Numbered from the stretch's first letter, positions 1 through 12,211 are shown. The stretch is 64,000 nt of DNA from Podospora comata (GCA_017354895.1 CP071493.1:868001-932000); one strand, 5' to 3'. The notes: generated by a model from the sequence alone, not told the origin. A program made the numbers and translations.

Positions 1-95
1 TACAGACTTCATAGCCTTCACCGTACTTCCGTAACGGACCAACCCTTACTCCTCACTCAACTTTTTTACCGGTAAAGAAAACCCAAACCGACAAA

Positions 96-574
96 ATGGG
101 TGGAGGTAACGTACGTGCAGATCCTCTTGCATCCCCTCCGTCCCCCGACATGTGCCCCAAAATGTTCCCCCCCCAGATCCTCATCCCCGTTTCTTGCCCG
201 CTCGGCCGTGAAGGGCCCGGCCGGCGCGGCCCTTCAAACCTACGTGGCACAGCGGAATAAGGTACTGACAGAAAGTCAATATAGGGAGCCAAGGCCGCGC
301 AGAAGCGTGCCCGCAACGCAAAGGATGCTGCCCCCAAGGCCGCTTCTCAGCTCAAGAGCGTAGGTACTCCGTGTCTGGTGTGGGCAACAAGAAGCAGATT
401 GCTGATGTGATACCTGATAAACAGAACGAGAAGGCCATGAGCATCATCTGCAACATCTGCAAGCAGACCTTCCTCTCGACCTCCCGCAAGCCCCAGCTCG
501 AGCAGCACTCCAGCAGCGGCAAGCACGCCGGGAAACACACGTTTGAGCAGTGCTTCCCCGAGTACAAGGAGTAG
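96..574 (+). CDS. small C2H2 zinc-finger protein (ZNF706 / 4F5-like)
   Basis: I read three exons, 96-110, 285-359 and 425-574, giving 79 residues. The N-terminus MGGGNGAKAAQKRARNAKDA is the basic 4F5/SERF-like head of small eukaryotic proteins related to ZNF706 and plant At2g23090. The C-terminal half is one C2H2 finger: CNIC near residues 40-43, then the histidines of EQHSSSGKHAGKH, ending in FEQCFPEYKE. Both introns start with good donors (GTACGT, GTAGGT) and join in frame. The first exon codes only five residues and was chosen because MGGGN is the usual start of this family. The molecular role of the family is unclear; nucleic-acid binding is inferred from the finger. The gene is convergent with the dioxygenase gene to its right. 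Confidence 0.82.
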
Positions 575-982
575 GAAATGTCTACTATCTGAACGATCAA
601 TGACCAACATTGCATAAAAACAACCCAAAAAAATGGCGAAGCGGGCGGCGCTAGGCAAACAGACAGGCAAGGGACAAAGCTAGGCGTAGGGTATGGGCAT
701 GATGGGCGACGCAGCAGGCGTGATGGCATCAGCGAACTGGCGTAACGAGGTTGATATTCGGGATATGGTTTGGATTTTTTGACGGGCATCCTCCTGGTTC
801 TGGATGGGCATGACTGACTGGAAGTTTTCTGGCCATAGGCACTAGCTCGTCCAGAAGAAACAGAGGCATGATATGGATCACGTATTGGTATGAGACTGCT
901 GTGGAAAAACTTCCATGATGAAAACCAAGGCTATGCTGTACCCCCTTGAACCCAAAAACTCCAAACTAAAAGCACCAGTCCT
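575..982. other. 3' flanks of two convergent genes, no gene seen
   Basis: This interval lies between the stop of the small zinc-finger gene and the stop of the minus-strand dioxygenase gene. It has short AT-rich runs typical of 3' untranslated regions. Open frames here on either strand are short and resemble nothing known. Confidence 0.6.
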
Positions 983-2255
983 TTAATGAGCCTCCACAGC
1001 CTTCCCCTCGCCTACAATGGGCACCGCCTCCACGACGGGACTCTTCTTCCTCGCCAACGCAGCCTGCTCAGCCCTCACGCTCTCCAAAATGTCCGGATAC
1101 CAAATCTCACCCACATCCTGATGGCTCTTGACCCGGTTCCTCAACGTCGCCTCCCCCAACGTCTTGGCCACCCCTCCCTTCCTAAACGTAAACTCAACAT
1201 CATCCAACCTTCCCCCATTCTCCTCCAGCACCCTCCTCCTCAGTTCCTTGATCTCCTCCTTCACCTGTCCCACCCCCACATTCTCCAAATCCTCAAACTC
1301 TGCGTCCCCGCTCACGCCCTGAAAGAAAGGAATGCTATACCTCGCCCCTTTGCCCGCCTCCGGAGACAAGACCCTGTGCGTAGTACTCACACAAACCCCC
1401 TGAGTGAGCGCCTCCAGCCCCTGCCCTATCGCCACGACAAGCGTCCCGTCAATAGGAGGGCAATCAATCCACTCACCCCTCATATTCTGCACCTGCAATC
1501 CCCTGTGCTGACTAGCCTGCAGCAAGTAACTACTCAGCATACTATCCTTGTGCGGCCCAACCCCTTGGTTTCCCTTCCCGCTCCCCAACGTGCCCACGTC
1601 GGGGTACTTTACAATCTTGAGCTTGTGCTGCTGCGTTTGGTTTTGTCTCCCGCCGAAGCCAGGGCCGTCAAAGTACTTGTTGAATGCGTCGGGAGGGAGG
1701 TCGATGGCCTCGGCGATGAGGGAGGTGAAGGAAATGGATATCTCCCCCATGCGGTTCATGTACTCGGTGAATGTCTCCCGGAAGTTGGGCAAGATGGATG
1801 AAGAGGGCCACTGGTTAGGCGCGAGGAGGTTGTCGTATAAGGGGGCGTCGGGGCCGGGGAGGGGGTGCTCAGTAGACAAGTCGATCTGCTCGCGGTGGTC
1901 GATCCCACCGGCGGTGATCTCGGCAGAGAGACGGGAGTAGCCCAGGAAGGAGGGGGCGTTTTTCATTTCGATTTTGAGTCTTATATCTCCTGGTTAGTTA
2001 TATGTGAGAGAGAGGATAAAAGGGGAAAAGAAGGGGAACGGACTTTTCTTCTTCGGGAATGTCAAAAAAGGCTTTGCCCTCGCGGATGACTTGTTTGAAG
2101 AGCTCATCTGGGATGCCAACGTTTTTAAGATACAAAAACCCGACTTCCATGAGGGCATGGCGCAGCTCGGCGAGGAACTGCGGTTTCGTCGCTGGGTCTG
2201 AGGCCTGAGCCAGGTCGAGGATGGGGATGGATGTAAAGGACATTGTGATCGTCAC
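983..2255 (-). CDS. 2-oxoglutarate/Fe(II)-dependent dioxygenase, isopenicillin-N-synthase-like
   Basis: There are two exons, 2255-2044 and 1979-983, for about 402 residues. The 64-nt intron joins IPEEEK to LKIEMKNAPSFLGYSR, the expected DIOX_N sequence of the family. The N-terminal DIOX_N domain covers roughly residues 5-150, and the 2OG-FeII_Oxy double-stranded beta-helix follows. Iron ligands are visible as GPHKD (H and D) and the distal H of TTHRVLSP; the 2-oxoglutarate-binding RxS is RYSIPF. The family oxidises small molecules such as flavonoids, gibberellins and peptide antibiotics, but the substrate cannot be read from sequence. An in-frame ATG four codons downstream (2243) is an alternative start. 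No secondary-metabolite backbone gene lies nearby, so I do not assign it to a cluster. Confidence 0.9.
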
Positions 2256-2888
2256 TGAGGATTAGAGTGATATGTGAGAGCCGCCTGTATCTCCGTGTCT
2301 GGGAGGGAAAAGTCTTAAAGAGTCAAGAATGAAAACACGCGAAAGAAAAAGTAGACTGCTTATAAATAGACCACCGGCCTACAGAATGAATGTTTCAAGA
2401 GGGTATCTTAATGATCCAATCGGATACAATATGCAGCTACACTTATATCTCTAGCTTCCTTAGCATCTGTCCGATGTCAGGTCATGTTTCCCATCACCCT
2501 CAAAATGGCGTAATCGGTCGACATCGGAGCTGCTCCATACCCAGCCCCGCATTTACTCACGGGGTGCGGGTCACAAAGCCCGGGTTTACCCCCCTTTCTC
2601 CAACGGCACGCCATACCCATCCCCTTCCTTTGAAGCTTCCATGTTCGGGCCGGCTTGGTCCAAATGCCGGGCGTACTGCGCCCTTCCCTCCCGCTTACGG
2701 ATGGGTCCTTACCGGACAAAACCATGCCGATTTCGTATTATGGCCTACAACTCTGGGCCCAAGCCACTTTTGCTTATTTCCTTTCCAACCTCTTGATTAG
2801 ATAAATCTGCTCTCCAATGGCGCGAGCTGTTTCTGGAGGGGCATTTGTGTGTGCCTCGACGTCCTGTTCGTAGACTGAGATGTCGAAA
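2256..2888. promoter_or_regulatory. upstream region of the dioxygenase gene and 3' flank of NAN1
   Basis: Both flanking genes are on the minus strand, so this 633-bp stretch holds the promoter of the dioxygenase gene and the 3' end of NAN1. An AT-rich element, TATAAATA, lies at 2361-2368, about 105 bp upstream of the dioxygenase start. Its match on the coding strand is imperfect. No gene is visible. Confidence 0.4.
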
Positions 2889-5833
2889 TCACTCCGAGGA
2901 GGTGGGCTTCGCGCACCACATCGCCGCCAGTTGGGAGAAGCTGCCGTCAAGAGGGGCGAGTGCGAATGTGGGCGCGACGTTGAAGGCTTGGACCACGTGC
3001 TGTTGGGCTACAACGGCTGCATGATCGTCGTCATCCACCTCCATCGGATCCGCATCCTCCATCTCTTCATCGCTGACTTCTTCATCCTGCAAGACCAACG
3101 CATCCTGCACAGGTTGCGTCTCAACTGTGTCATCCATGGTCATGTGGTCCATAGGCTTGAGGATCAGTGGCTGCTCGACAGTGTCGGTCACAGCCCAGAT
3201 CTGAGCCGCGGAATCAACCACCACGAAACCAGATGACCCCGGAGCAGCCAATACAGATGTGATGAGATGAGGGAATTGTTGCACCAGTTGTGGTTCCTGG
3301 TCATCAAGTGAGAAAACCGTCAGCTCAGATCTGGCACCCTTCTTCAGCTTGTCCTGCCGAGGGTGTGGGATAGGTGCCGCCAGGGCGAACGTCCGTGACT
3401 GGTGGTTGACGGCCAGTTGAGTAAGGCGTTTAGCGGCGAGAGAAGTATCCTTGAGCTTGTAGCTGTACAGCAGCTCGTCTGACACCGTGTCGTAAACGGC
3501 AATGTCCTCGGATAGCAAGATCAAGCACGAACCCATACTCTGGATGCTACGGACTTCTCCGCGGATGATACCTGAGATAACATCCCGAATCGTACCGGTT
3601 TGTGTGTCAATGGCAACAACAAGCCCCTCGGTAGAGACCCGGTAGGCGGCAAAGAGGATCGACCCGTCTTCAGAGTAGGCGACCGCGCCACTGCGGAACA
3701 CCTTTCTGGTCTCCTCAACCAGGTCTTCTTGCTTTTCACGCACAGGGAGCGTGACAGCGCGAGAGCAGTGCCAGCTGCGAAGTGGTTCCCCATCATGTCC
3801 TTTGACCGCAAGACCGTCTCGGATGCGGTACTGTGTAGACCAGAACCGTACCACACCATCGTTTCCAATGGTCGCAAACCTGGAGGAAACTGGGTCGCTG
3901 GCAACATCGAAGATAGCTTGAGGAAGATCGGTGTGATGCGCCTCATTGACCCTGGTCACCAGCTCAAGTGAGTTATCCTCATGAACCTCCCAGAACTTGA
4001 GGTAGATCTCCTTCCTTTGCCGAGCAGCCTCGGCAACAGTCTTGGACCCAGTCAAGAAAGCGGCCGTGTCCCTTTCAGGGGGTTGCCACTCATCGATCGA
4101 CGCCAACCACTTCCCGTCTTTAGAAAAGGAGAGACTTGTGGCCGTTGGCTCCATAATTGGCTGGCCATCCCTTGTGATATTGGCCTCTGTAGAGCTGGTG
4201 CGTGCAATCGCGTGCTTAGACACACCCTGAAATGAAGCAAGGTCAAAGACCTGAACAAGAGGAGCAGATACAGTTGTCCCGGCTCCCTGTGTAGCCTGCT
4301 GCCCGTTTCCAACACACAGGAACATCTGAGAAGGGTTGCGCGGATTGGATGTGGCCACCACGGGAGCCGAGATTTCATCGGCTGACCGCCAGACACGACG
4401 AACCAAGGATTCCTTCGAAGGCGTCTCTTCTAGCACAAGAGACTGGATGCCAGACACATACATGGTCGGCTTCATCTCAGCAGTCGAAAGAACCATGGTG
4501 GAATTGTCGTCGAGATGGACGGCGTACGATGCACCGCGCGGCGAAATGGTGATGTTTTCGATGGTTGCTGACAGATGAGGAAGAGTTTCCGTCCGACCGG
4601 CATCAATCTGCCAAAGAACCAAGACAGTTTCGGCGCCACCAGAGATGAGATAGTTTCCTGACATCGATTAGCATCTTGCGAGCGGTTCTGAGCACATGCA
4701 GTCCTTACCATCTCTAGACAACTTAACGCTATGAACAGCTCTCCGATGCCAATGGAGCTTCGTAGGCTGCAAGGTGCGCTCTGCAATTCCAGACAATACA
4801 TCATTGTACAAGTAGATGGCACCCCGAGCGCAACCGACGACCACATCAGCTCTGATGAGTTTCTTGTCCTTCAATACAGGATGAACATCCAGACAGCTGA
4901 TGATATCGGGAAGGTCGAAAGAGTGGAAGTCGAATTTTAGCGTGTCGATGGAAGCGACCTTGCTCGCCTTGAAGTAGCCAATGTGCAAAGCCGTTTTCGC
5001 AGCGGCAACAATCAGCCTCCCACTAGCAGCGAACCGAAGCATCTGAGGACTTTGATCGAAACTGTGAAGAAGCAACCCTTCCCCTTTCCCTTCTAACAGG
5101 CTCTCCCTCGTATGGGCGACGATTTGTGCAGAGGTAGGAGTAGTGTTCTGAAGGACGAGAAGCACATCGATTTTGGAATTGGGAAGGTCAATCGCATCGA
5201 CAGACATATCGACAAGGTTGCTGGAAGTGATGGTGAATGGGGTGTCAGATCCAGTGCCTAATCTCCAATTGATGTTCCAGATACGGCCATCAGAGCAGGC
5301 AACCCAAATGTAGGCTCCCTGAGTCTTGGACAGCGATGTGGCCACGATATGGGCTGGTGTGGTCGCATTTTCGCTGTCCGTCTCTGTCAATGGGATAGGG
5401 ATACGGCGGATCGGCAGGGAGCTTTCGGTGGAAAATACTTGGATTGAAGTATTGTAGGTTATTATGAGAAACCTAGGTATGTCAGTCAGAATGGAATCTG
5501 TGAGTAGCTGTCCCCCTCCTGGCATTCTTACTTCTCGTCTGCGGAAAAGATGGGATCAATGTTGAGCATCCGGCCGCCCATTGGGGGTTGGACCTTCCAC
5601 TGTGACTGTGACGATACACCTGGCAAGCCTGAATGTCCATTTATCGGCTGAAGGCTTGTGTCGTCTGTGTGGCTTGTTTGGTTGGCTCCTTCCCCGTTCA
5701 ACGCATCTGCCTTCTCCTGTTCTGTTTTGCGACGGTGCTTCTTCTGCTGCGCTTGTGCCGAGTCGTCTTTTGGTTCACGTTTCCGCTTTTTCAACGAGGC
5801 GCTATCGCCGTTGATATCTGTTTTTGACGGCAT
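2889..5833 (-). CDS. NAN1: NAN1/UTP17, WD40 subunit of the t-UTP (UTP-A) small-subunit processome
   Basis: Three exons, 5833-5532, 5472-4709 and 4657-2889, code about 944 residues, close to yeast Nan1 (896). The N-terminus MPSKTDINGDSASLKKRKRE is basic and has nuclear-localisation-like clusters (KKRKRE, KKHRRK). The rest is a WD40 beta-propeller protein, for example AVHSVKLSRDGNYLISGG and TVLVLWQID across the second intron, and it ends with an acidic segment before the stop. Nan1/WDR75 belongs to the t-UTP complex that couples rDNA transcription to early pre-18S processing in the nucleolus. Both introns (59 and 51 nt) have GTAAG donors and restore the frame. The start is the first ATG that fits an NLS-rich head; an upstream in-frame ATG at 5992 is less likely. 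The gene is divergent with RPB10. Confidence 0.9.
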
Positions 5834-6290
5834 CGTGTGATAAGACAGCAACTGACGTCTGACCTTTTCTGGGGGATCTCGGCGAGAAATCAATGCTGTA
5901 ATGTCGAGAATGGAATCAAACAGCCCAAGCTTCGCACGCCCAGTCCAGTCGCCAATTGCGACTAAGCGGAAGAAATTTTGGCGGAGTCGCAAAAAAAGTT
6001 ACAGTGGGGCCAGATGCTTATCGCCGATAAGCACGAGCCAATCCCTGTCCCTGAGACAAAGATTTGCGGCAACTTTCAGAGGTCTCGGCAGGCGTCGCGA
6101 CAACTTCAGCGCATCCATCCACTTTCTGCCCAGTCATCACTGACCGACACTTTTCTGCCGGCATCTCCCACCGCAAAACCCAGGGCTCCCAATACATCAA
6201 CTTCTCCGGCTTCAGAAACATCTTCCGGAACACCCTTTCACATTAGACTCCAACCAAGCTCGACGCGCATCTATCTACACTCTCGACAAA
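5834..6290. promoter_or_regulatory. shared divergent promoter of NAN1 and RPB10
   Basis: Only 457 bp separate the two start codons, so both promoters must lie here. The stretch contains a perfect inverted pair of GATA-type sites (6016-6032) and an AAATTTT core at about 5975, similar to the RRPE element known from yeast ribosome-biogenesis promoters. One gene makes a pre-rRNA processing factor and the other a subunit shared by all RNA polymerases, so joint regulation is plausible. That is inference. Confidence 0.55.
6016..6032. promoter_or_regulatory. inverted GATA-site palindrome
   Basis: The sequence GCTTATC-GCC-GATAAGC is a perfect palindrome with 7-bp arms and a 3-bp centre, holding two facing GATAAG cores. 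Fungal GATA factors bind HGATAR, often as closely spaced pairs. It sits 258 bp from the RPB10 start and 183 bp from the NAN1 start. Confidence 0.5.
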
Positions 6291-6598
6291 ATGATTATTC
6301 CGGTTCGCTGCTTCTCATGTGGCAAGGTCGTGGGTGACCTTTGGGAAAAGTTCGTTGTCTTGATCGAGGACAGAGGGCTCGCCGATGGAGAGGCCCTTGA
6401 TGAGCTCGGCTGCAAGCGCTACTGCTGCCGTCGCATGGTCATGACCCACGTTGACTTGATCGAGAAGCTTCTGAAGTACGAATTTTGTTCGGGCACACTT
6501 TTCTGACTGGATTTGGCTGACACCCTCGCTCTAGGTACACTCCCGATGGCCGCAACAGCAAGAAGCTCAGCATGGCCAATCCTGGTCACATGGAATAA
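6291..6598 (+). CDS. RPB10: RPB10 (ABC10-beta), small zinc-binding subunit of RNA polymerases I, II and III
   Basis: Two exons, 6291-6475 and 6535-6598, give 82 residues. The N-terminus [20 protein letters not shown] has the CFSC half of the zinc site, and the second half is CKRYCC near residues 42-46. These four cysteines and the [11 protein letters not shown] helix define the family, which bridges the two large subunits during polymerase assembly. The 59-nt intron (GTACGA...CTCTAG) falls inside the codon for the lysine of LLKY, and retention would give a nonsense tail. The C-terminal tail [20 protein letters not shown] is longer than in yeast (70 residues) and is probably a filamentous-fungal extension. 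Confidence 0.95.
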
Positions 6599-9500
6599 TA
6601 GACAACACCCGTTTAGATGCATTTTCGTCCGGCGTTATGGGTTGGTTATACAGGCAGCAGGGACATATTGGTCTCAACCATTTTATTTTGGGGCGGGGGA
6701 AAGATTGTTTTTATGGGGATGAGGCGTCAGGGTTGACTTGATTTGGATGCGCGAGGGCGGCGGCAGCATGCTTTTAAAATGTTTCGGCAGAGAACCTCGA
6801 GAAATGTTTTGGTGAAGAATGGTAAAAGTGGACGACATTTTCACGCACATGGACTTGGCCGACGCTCAACTAAGGGAACAGAGCAGACATACTGTCAATT
6901 GTATTTGCCGTGCAATGCCACCAGCAGATTGCATGTCGTTATGTCGTACTAGAAGCTCTGCCTTTGTTCTAGAGACATACTTACACACTTACTTTGGGAA
7001 CACAGTTCTTCATGGCACATCACCCATCCTTGATGACGGGGATCCACTTCCCATCCTCACTTCGAGATGAGACTCGGGTGAACATCAGCAGCCCTTTTAT
7101 CCCACCAACGAACTTGTTAAGCTAGGAACTTTTATCATTTCACCGCAGCCTTCTCGGACACAGTGCTGGGCAACTAGGAAGGTTCACCCGTGCCTCATCC
7201 TTCCCGCGCTGTCCTTCTAGAAAATGCAGTATGTGCCACTTTACCCCGGTCTATGCAACCCATACCAGATTTGTGAGATAATCTCGGTCAGCAAGAGGTG
7301 CTCATGCTGTTGGTTCCTCTTCCCGAACTGCAACAGACCCCTCCACCAACAGAGAAGAGGTCGTGGACCCGAGCAAGCCTTCCATTTCTGCTTCCTACAG
7401 ACCGACGCGTGCATTACACGACAACGGCCAGAATCTCCTGTGCAACCATAGCATCTCGTCCGAAGGCGTCGTCGTGGCGTCTAAGCGCCCGTTGCCGCGT
7501 CTAATCGCGGTTGTTCTGCAGGCTTGTGGGTCAAAGGAATAAAGTTTTCTCTCTTGTCTCAATCACTCTGCAGAATCCATGAAGGGAAAGGGATCCTAAG
7601 CGCGGAGGCTGTTGGTGGAGATGAAGGATCTAAAGAGAGAAGTTAATGTTAGCCGCATTTGGCAGACCTCGTGTACTGTCATGAGTAGGTTATCTTACCA
7701 TTGCTGCCAGCACTCAAAGTCCCTCACAAAACACAGCACACTTACAACTCCTACAACCTATGAGAGGCGCGCATTCATTGATCCCACACTAGCGCCAAAA
7801 CCAACCATCAGGATCCAAACAGTCGGAATCGCTTGACCGCCACACACGGTCCGGCCCCTGCTGCCCGTGGTGGTGTTCTTCCTGTTGTCCTTGTGTGGGT
7901 GGCCATGCTGCGGCCCAGATCAGAATCTCAATTCCAACGCCATCATGCCTTTGCAGAGCTTCATCACACTTTCCTCTGCCGAGATTGATTCACCGCCTCT
8001 ACTGAGAGACGATGCTTCAGTGCCGTCTCTAAGTTTTGTACCCATGGAACAGGCCTGCCTTTTTCTCGGCCGTCCTGACCACAAGTCAAGGTAACAGCAC
8101 ACTGTGCCTATGCGGACGAGAAGTTTCATGGCCCCCGCAGATCCATCCTCTCACTCATTTGCAAAATCAATGCCGATATGACCGAGTATCAGGTTAGGTG
8201 TACACTTGTCACCTTTCGGTTCAACATAACCCCCTCCATCACGGAAGGGTGGTGCTTGCAGTGATACTCGATGATGTTTGTCGAGCGCGGCTTGTCCTAC
8301 CTGAACCATGTGGTACCAAGGGACATCAGCAACCACCTGTATACAGATCTCGTCTGTGCTTGCGTGCCAAACTGCCATTGGCCGTGATCACCAAAGCCAA
8401 ACGAAACAAGTGAAGCTCGTCCAAAGCACTCCCAGCTGGCTGGGAACAAGTGGTGATCTAGGGAATCCAACGGCAATCCTATTGGCCAAGAGAGCTGCCC
8501 CTCATCCCGAGAAGTTTGGAGCAGGGGGGGTCGAGAATGGTGCCCCCTGACTTGCTGGGAACGCGAGCCTAACGACGTTTTAAGCGCCGACTTCATCGCC
8601 ATGCAGTTTATCGGCAGTGAGGGGCGCCGTCGCCATCATCTGACTGGCCCGAGACAAAAGACGCGCATTGGGTGTGTGCGGGATGGGAACTTTTTTGACA
8701 TCAGTATTGTCAGCCTTATCCAGAAATATCGAGAGGGGAGAGGATGGCCTACACCAGGCCGGTTCAATCTCGCCTTTCGCCGTGTAATCACTCTTGGTGC
8801 GCCTCCAACAGACAGGCCATCACCGTCATGTGCAAAGAGCAATTTGGGCGAGCAATACAACATCCAGGTCGACAGATAGAAACCCTTGGCCGTAGGATTC
8901 GAATTGTTACTGTGCAGCAGTAGCCAGCACCTGCAGGTCCGTTGGCGGTTTGGTCTATCCCCTGTTGGGCAAGACGCCCTTCCCAGACCCTGGCTTCCCG
9001 CAGCACGACACGCCTCTCTTGGTCTCTGCCCCAGCCAGAGTGCTGCCTTCTAACCGCACTGCACAGTCTCCTCCCCTCTGCCACTGACCACTACCGGATG
9101 TCCTTTGAATGAACCACTGGCTGACAGCTCTACGGCTCCCCACGCGGACACTTCCAAGCTATCACCATCCTTCCCAAGCTTGTCTAGAAGCTGCACTACC
9201 TGCTGCGTCCTGGTCGGCGTGTTGGTTGTTGTGGTATCTGGTGTGTTGTTCCCCGCAGCAAAAAGACAGCCCGCATCGGCCTCCCCTTCGGTCCCAATCA
9301 GGCTGAAGCCCTACGCCGGTGATCCATCGTGCTGCAAGGAAACACCCACGGTGGCTTGCCTTTGGTGCTCGGGACCTTGGCCACCCCCAAGCATCCTTCT
9401 TCCTTAAGGAACGCCCTCTTCCCACCAGAGATACCTCAGCTCAGCTCCCGGCGCATCGTGCAATGCTGTATCCCGATACCTACTTGCGCGCCTAATTGTC

Positions 9501-9973
9501 GACACACAGCATCTGCCAACAACCGCGCATAGGTTCTCCGATATTTTGCTTCCTAAGCGCAGTCGTGCTGTGCTGCCTACTGCTTGCCTTGCCGTCTCGG
9601 TGTTGGGGCAAACCCTTTAACCAACGACTGATAACTGCTGGCCTGGCCGTTGACTGGGTTAGCGAGATCTACACCTCGGCTCACTGCGGCGCATTGGGTC
9701 GGAAGTGGCTGCAATGGCTCTTGAAGCTCCCCTGAGGACATCAACGGGAAGCATCAGGTCGATATACCCTTCATACGCCGAAATGGCACTCTCCTCTGGA
9801 CGAGAGTCCCCTGCGCTGACGTCCCAATATATGGCGTATGATATCCCTTCCCAGCTAACCCCGAATTGGTGAACCCTGTTGGTTGACATTTATCTTTTCC
9901 CAGCTCCTCGTCCGGCCCTGACTCCCAAACCCTTCGTCCAAATTCTTTTACGAGACCAAGCTCGGCACATCTT
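6599..9973. other. long intergenic stretch without a recognisable gene
   Basis: This is 3.4 kb between RPB10 and the next supported plus-strand gene. Short open frames occur on both strands, none longer than about 140 codons and none resembling a known family. Part of it is presumably the RPB10 3' region and the promoter or long 5' leader of the following gene. Exons upstream of 9974 cannot be excluded. Confidence 0.5.
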
Positions 9974-12211
9974 ATGAGCCCGAGCAGCGATATTGTTGGC
10001 CCTTCACCTGTGACTTCGAACGGAACCGAGACTACGGAAATTGAGGACGAAGAGGTGGAAGAGACTGAAGAAGCGACCGGGTTTGGGCGCAATTCGGTTT
10101 GTGGACCTTGTCTATGCCTTTTGTATGATATCGTGCCGGTCATAATAACTAATGGTTGCCAGTTGTTGATGCTGAAAACGAACATTCCGGATCATGTACG
10201 AAGATCTGGAAGTGAAGAGGTCGTCTCAGTGATACACGCGCCCCCAAATTTTCAAGACTGGGTATGAAGGCTCAAGGCAAATGGATGATAGGATGACCCA
10301 AGCTGACGTTGGATTTTGCCAGAAGTCCGGTGATACTACCTCGAGATCGAGTGTTTCGAACTCTGTGAGCGGTGCGAGTATAGCCAGTAGCGGTGCCAGT
10401 CCGCCGCCTAGCGAACCGTCAACTGTAGTAGTAAGGTGTCCTGTTGAGTGAGGGCAGTCTAAACATGGTACTAACTCTGTACAAAGACAAGGCATTCGCT
10501 AAACCAGTCGCCCCCTATGGTTAACACCAGAGTACGACCCGTGTCATTCAATCTGGATGCTCCGACACCTCAGGCCCAGAAATTGGAAGATGTCTACGCC
10601 AATGAATCTACAAAAACACGATCCAGCACTGCTAGCAGCCTTGAATGTAAGAGTGGACAAACAGACACCACTGGCAAATTCGATGCTAATTCGTTGTGCA
10701 GTGATACCCGAAATCATTGAGAATGACGGGGACGAGGAGTTTGAAGACGCGGACGAATTCGCCAATCCCACACGAGGCCAAGATACCGAAGTGAAAGCAC
10801 TTAAAGCGGCCCTTGAAGAGTGCTGGACATTATGCAATACTCTCGCCAACCTCAGTTCGATTCACCGAAAGCAAGTCTTCCACAGCTCTGGCACTCCTGA
10901 TGCCCACGAAAGGGCATGGAAATGCTGCTGGAAGCTCTGCAAACGATTATATCACAGCCGAGACGACGTCTCAGAGTCATTTGGAGTGCGGACCAATCTA
11001 GATCTATGTCGGGACTTTTGTCAGTCACTCTTTGATGTGAGGCAAAGGACCAATGAGACGGCAGACTCGATCCTGAGGGTTAGCTTTGAGCTCAACAATC
11101 AGTACGTTTCCTTTTGTTGGTGACGGGGATATCATGTCTAACAAGATGACACAGTTTATACAGCGCTCAGGACAGCCGAACGCTCCCTGAAGCCTTCCGG
11201 GAGCGAACACTGGATTTCTACATCACCCTGTGTCACCGACTGATGAAGCAACGCAACGACTTGGCCGAAGAAACCGACTCGTTGCTACGGGCATGCTGGG
11301 CGCTGGCTGAGATGCTCTTCAGCCTTCGGCAAAACCGAAGAGACGGAAAGGCCCCCGACGAAGAACTCCTTGGCTCAGCCGTCCAGGCTTGTTGGGAGCT
11401 GTGCGACATATTCCGTGAGGGCTGGACACAGGTTCGACCAGATCGCGGTACACCGAGACCAAACCAGGTCAACTTTTTCGCGGCCAACCCAACTTTTGGC
11501 CTGCAAATGAGCAGTCACCAATCTGAAGTTGAGCGCTCCAATGCCGGAAGCCGTGCCTCCCTACGCTCGAAACGGGAGAGTTTGCGGAGCCTGGGTGAAC
11601 TTGAGCGACCTCGCGCACGACCCGTCGTACCCGAAACTCCAGTGACTGAATTTGAAGATACACCAATCTCACCCGACGCCAGCCCACAGATGCCCAACAT
11701 TCTTGTGCTTGGGACGTCGGACTCTCGCAGCGATCGTGGGGGGCGTTGGTCGAGCAATGCCTCGAACCTGTCTGGTTACAGCCAAAACACGTCCAGCACG
11801 GCCACCACAGCGACGACGATAGAAGATGTCAACATCACCCGCATCAAAGCCCTCGTCGTGAAGGCGGCACTCAACATTGGTTTTGACCGCAGTGCACCGG
11901 GGGCAGATGCGCCATCCGCTCTACAATCATACGTCAACGACCTCCCTCAGCACTCCTTTGGTGGGCTGCCCAACCAGGTCTCTTTGCTGCAGAATTACAA
12001 GAATCTCGTGTTAGCAGACGCGTCATTCCGCTCTCCGGCTACATTACCCGCCCGTGGGAAGCGGTTCAACGCTGTGGAAGTGGCCAAGAGCGTCGGGTGG
12101 ATGATGATCAGATCAGGCCAGTATAGCTTTTTGAGGGATCTATACCGGCTTGTCTTCGGGTGTCAGCTAGAGGATGCCGACACGAGGAAGAATGTTTCCA
12201 TTGTGGTATAA
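9974..12211 (+). CDS. conserved fungal protein of unknown function (DUF7624-like)
   Basis: Six exons, 9974-10096, 10163-10261, 10323-10430, 10487-10646, 10702-11101 and 11155-12211, code about 648 residues. The N-terminal third is acidic and low in complexity (EIEDEEVEETEEA, then Ser-rich SGASIASSGASPPPSEPSTV). The middle is helical with repeated Trp/Cys patterns such as ALEECWTLCNTLANL, CCWKLCKRLYHS, LLRACWALAEMLFSL and AVQACWELCDIF, which look like four related helical hairpins. A Ser/Arg-rich linker with short basic stretches follows, then a conserved C-terminal region ending SVGWMMIRSGQYSFLRDLYR. From memory this matches the uncharacterised DUF7624 family of Pezizomycotina; I know no function. 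All introns have good donors and TAA-containing branch sites, except that the first (66 nt) also reads through in frame. Confidence 0.8.

Noticed and set aside
986-1801. 271-codon plus-strand frame
   Set aside because: It is antisense to the well-supported dioxygenase exon and has the His/Arg/Leu/Pro-rich look of a shadow frame.
983-2255. Secondary-metabolite cluster around the dioxygenase
   Set aside because: Neighbours are housekeeping genes (zinc-finger protein, NAN1); no backbone enzyme, transporter or cluster regulator is nearby.
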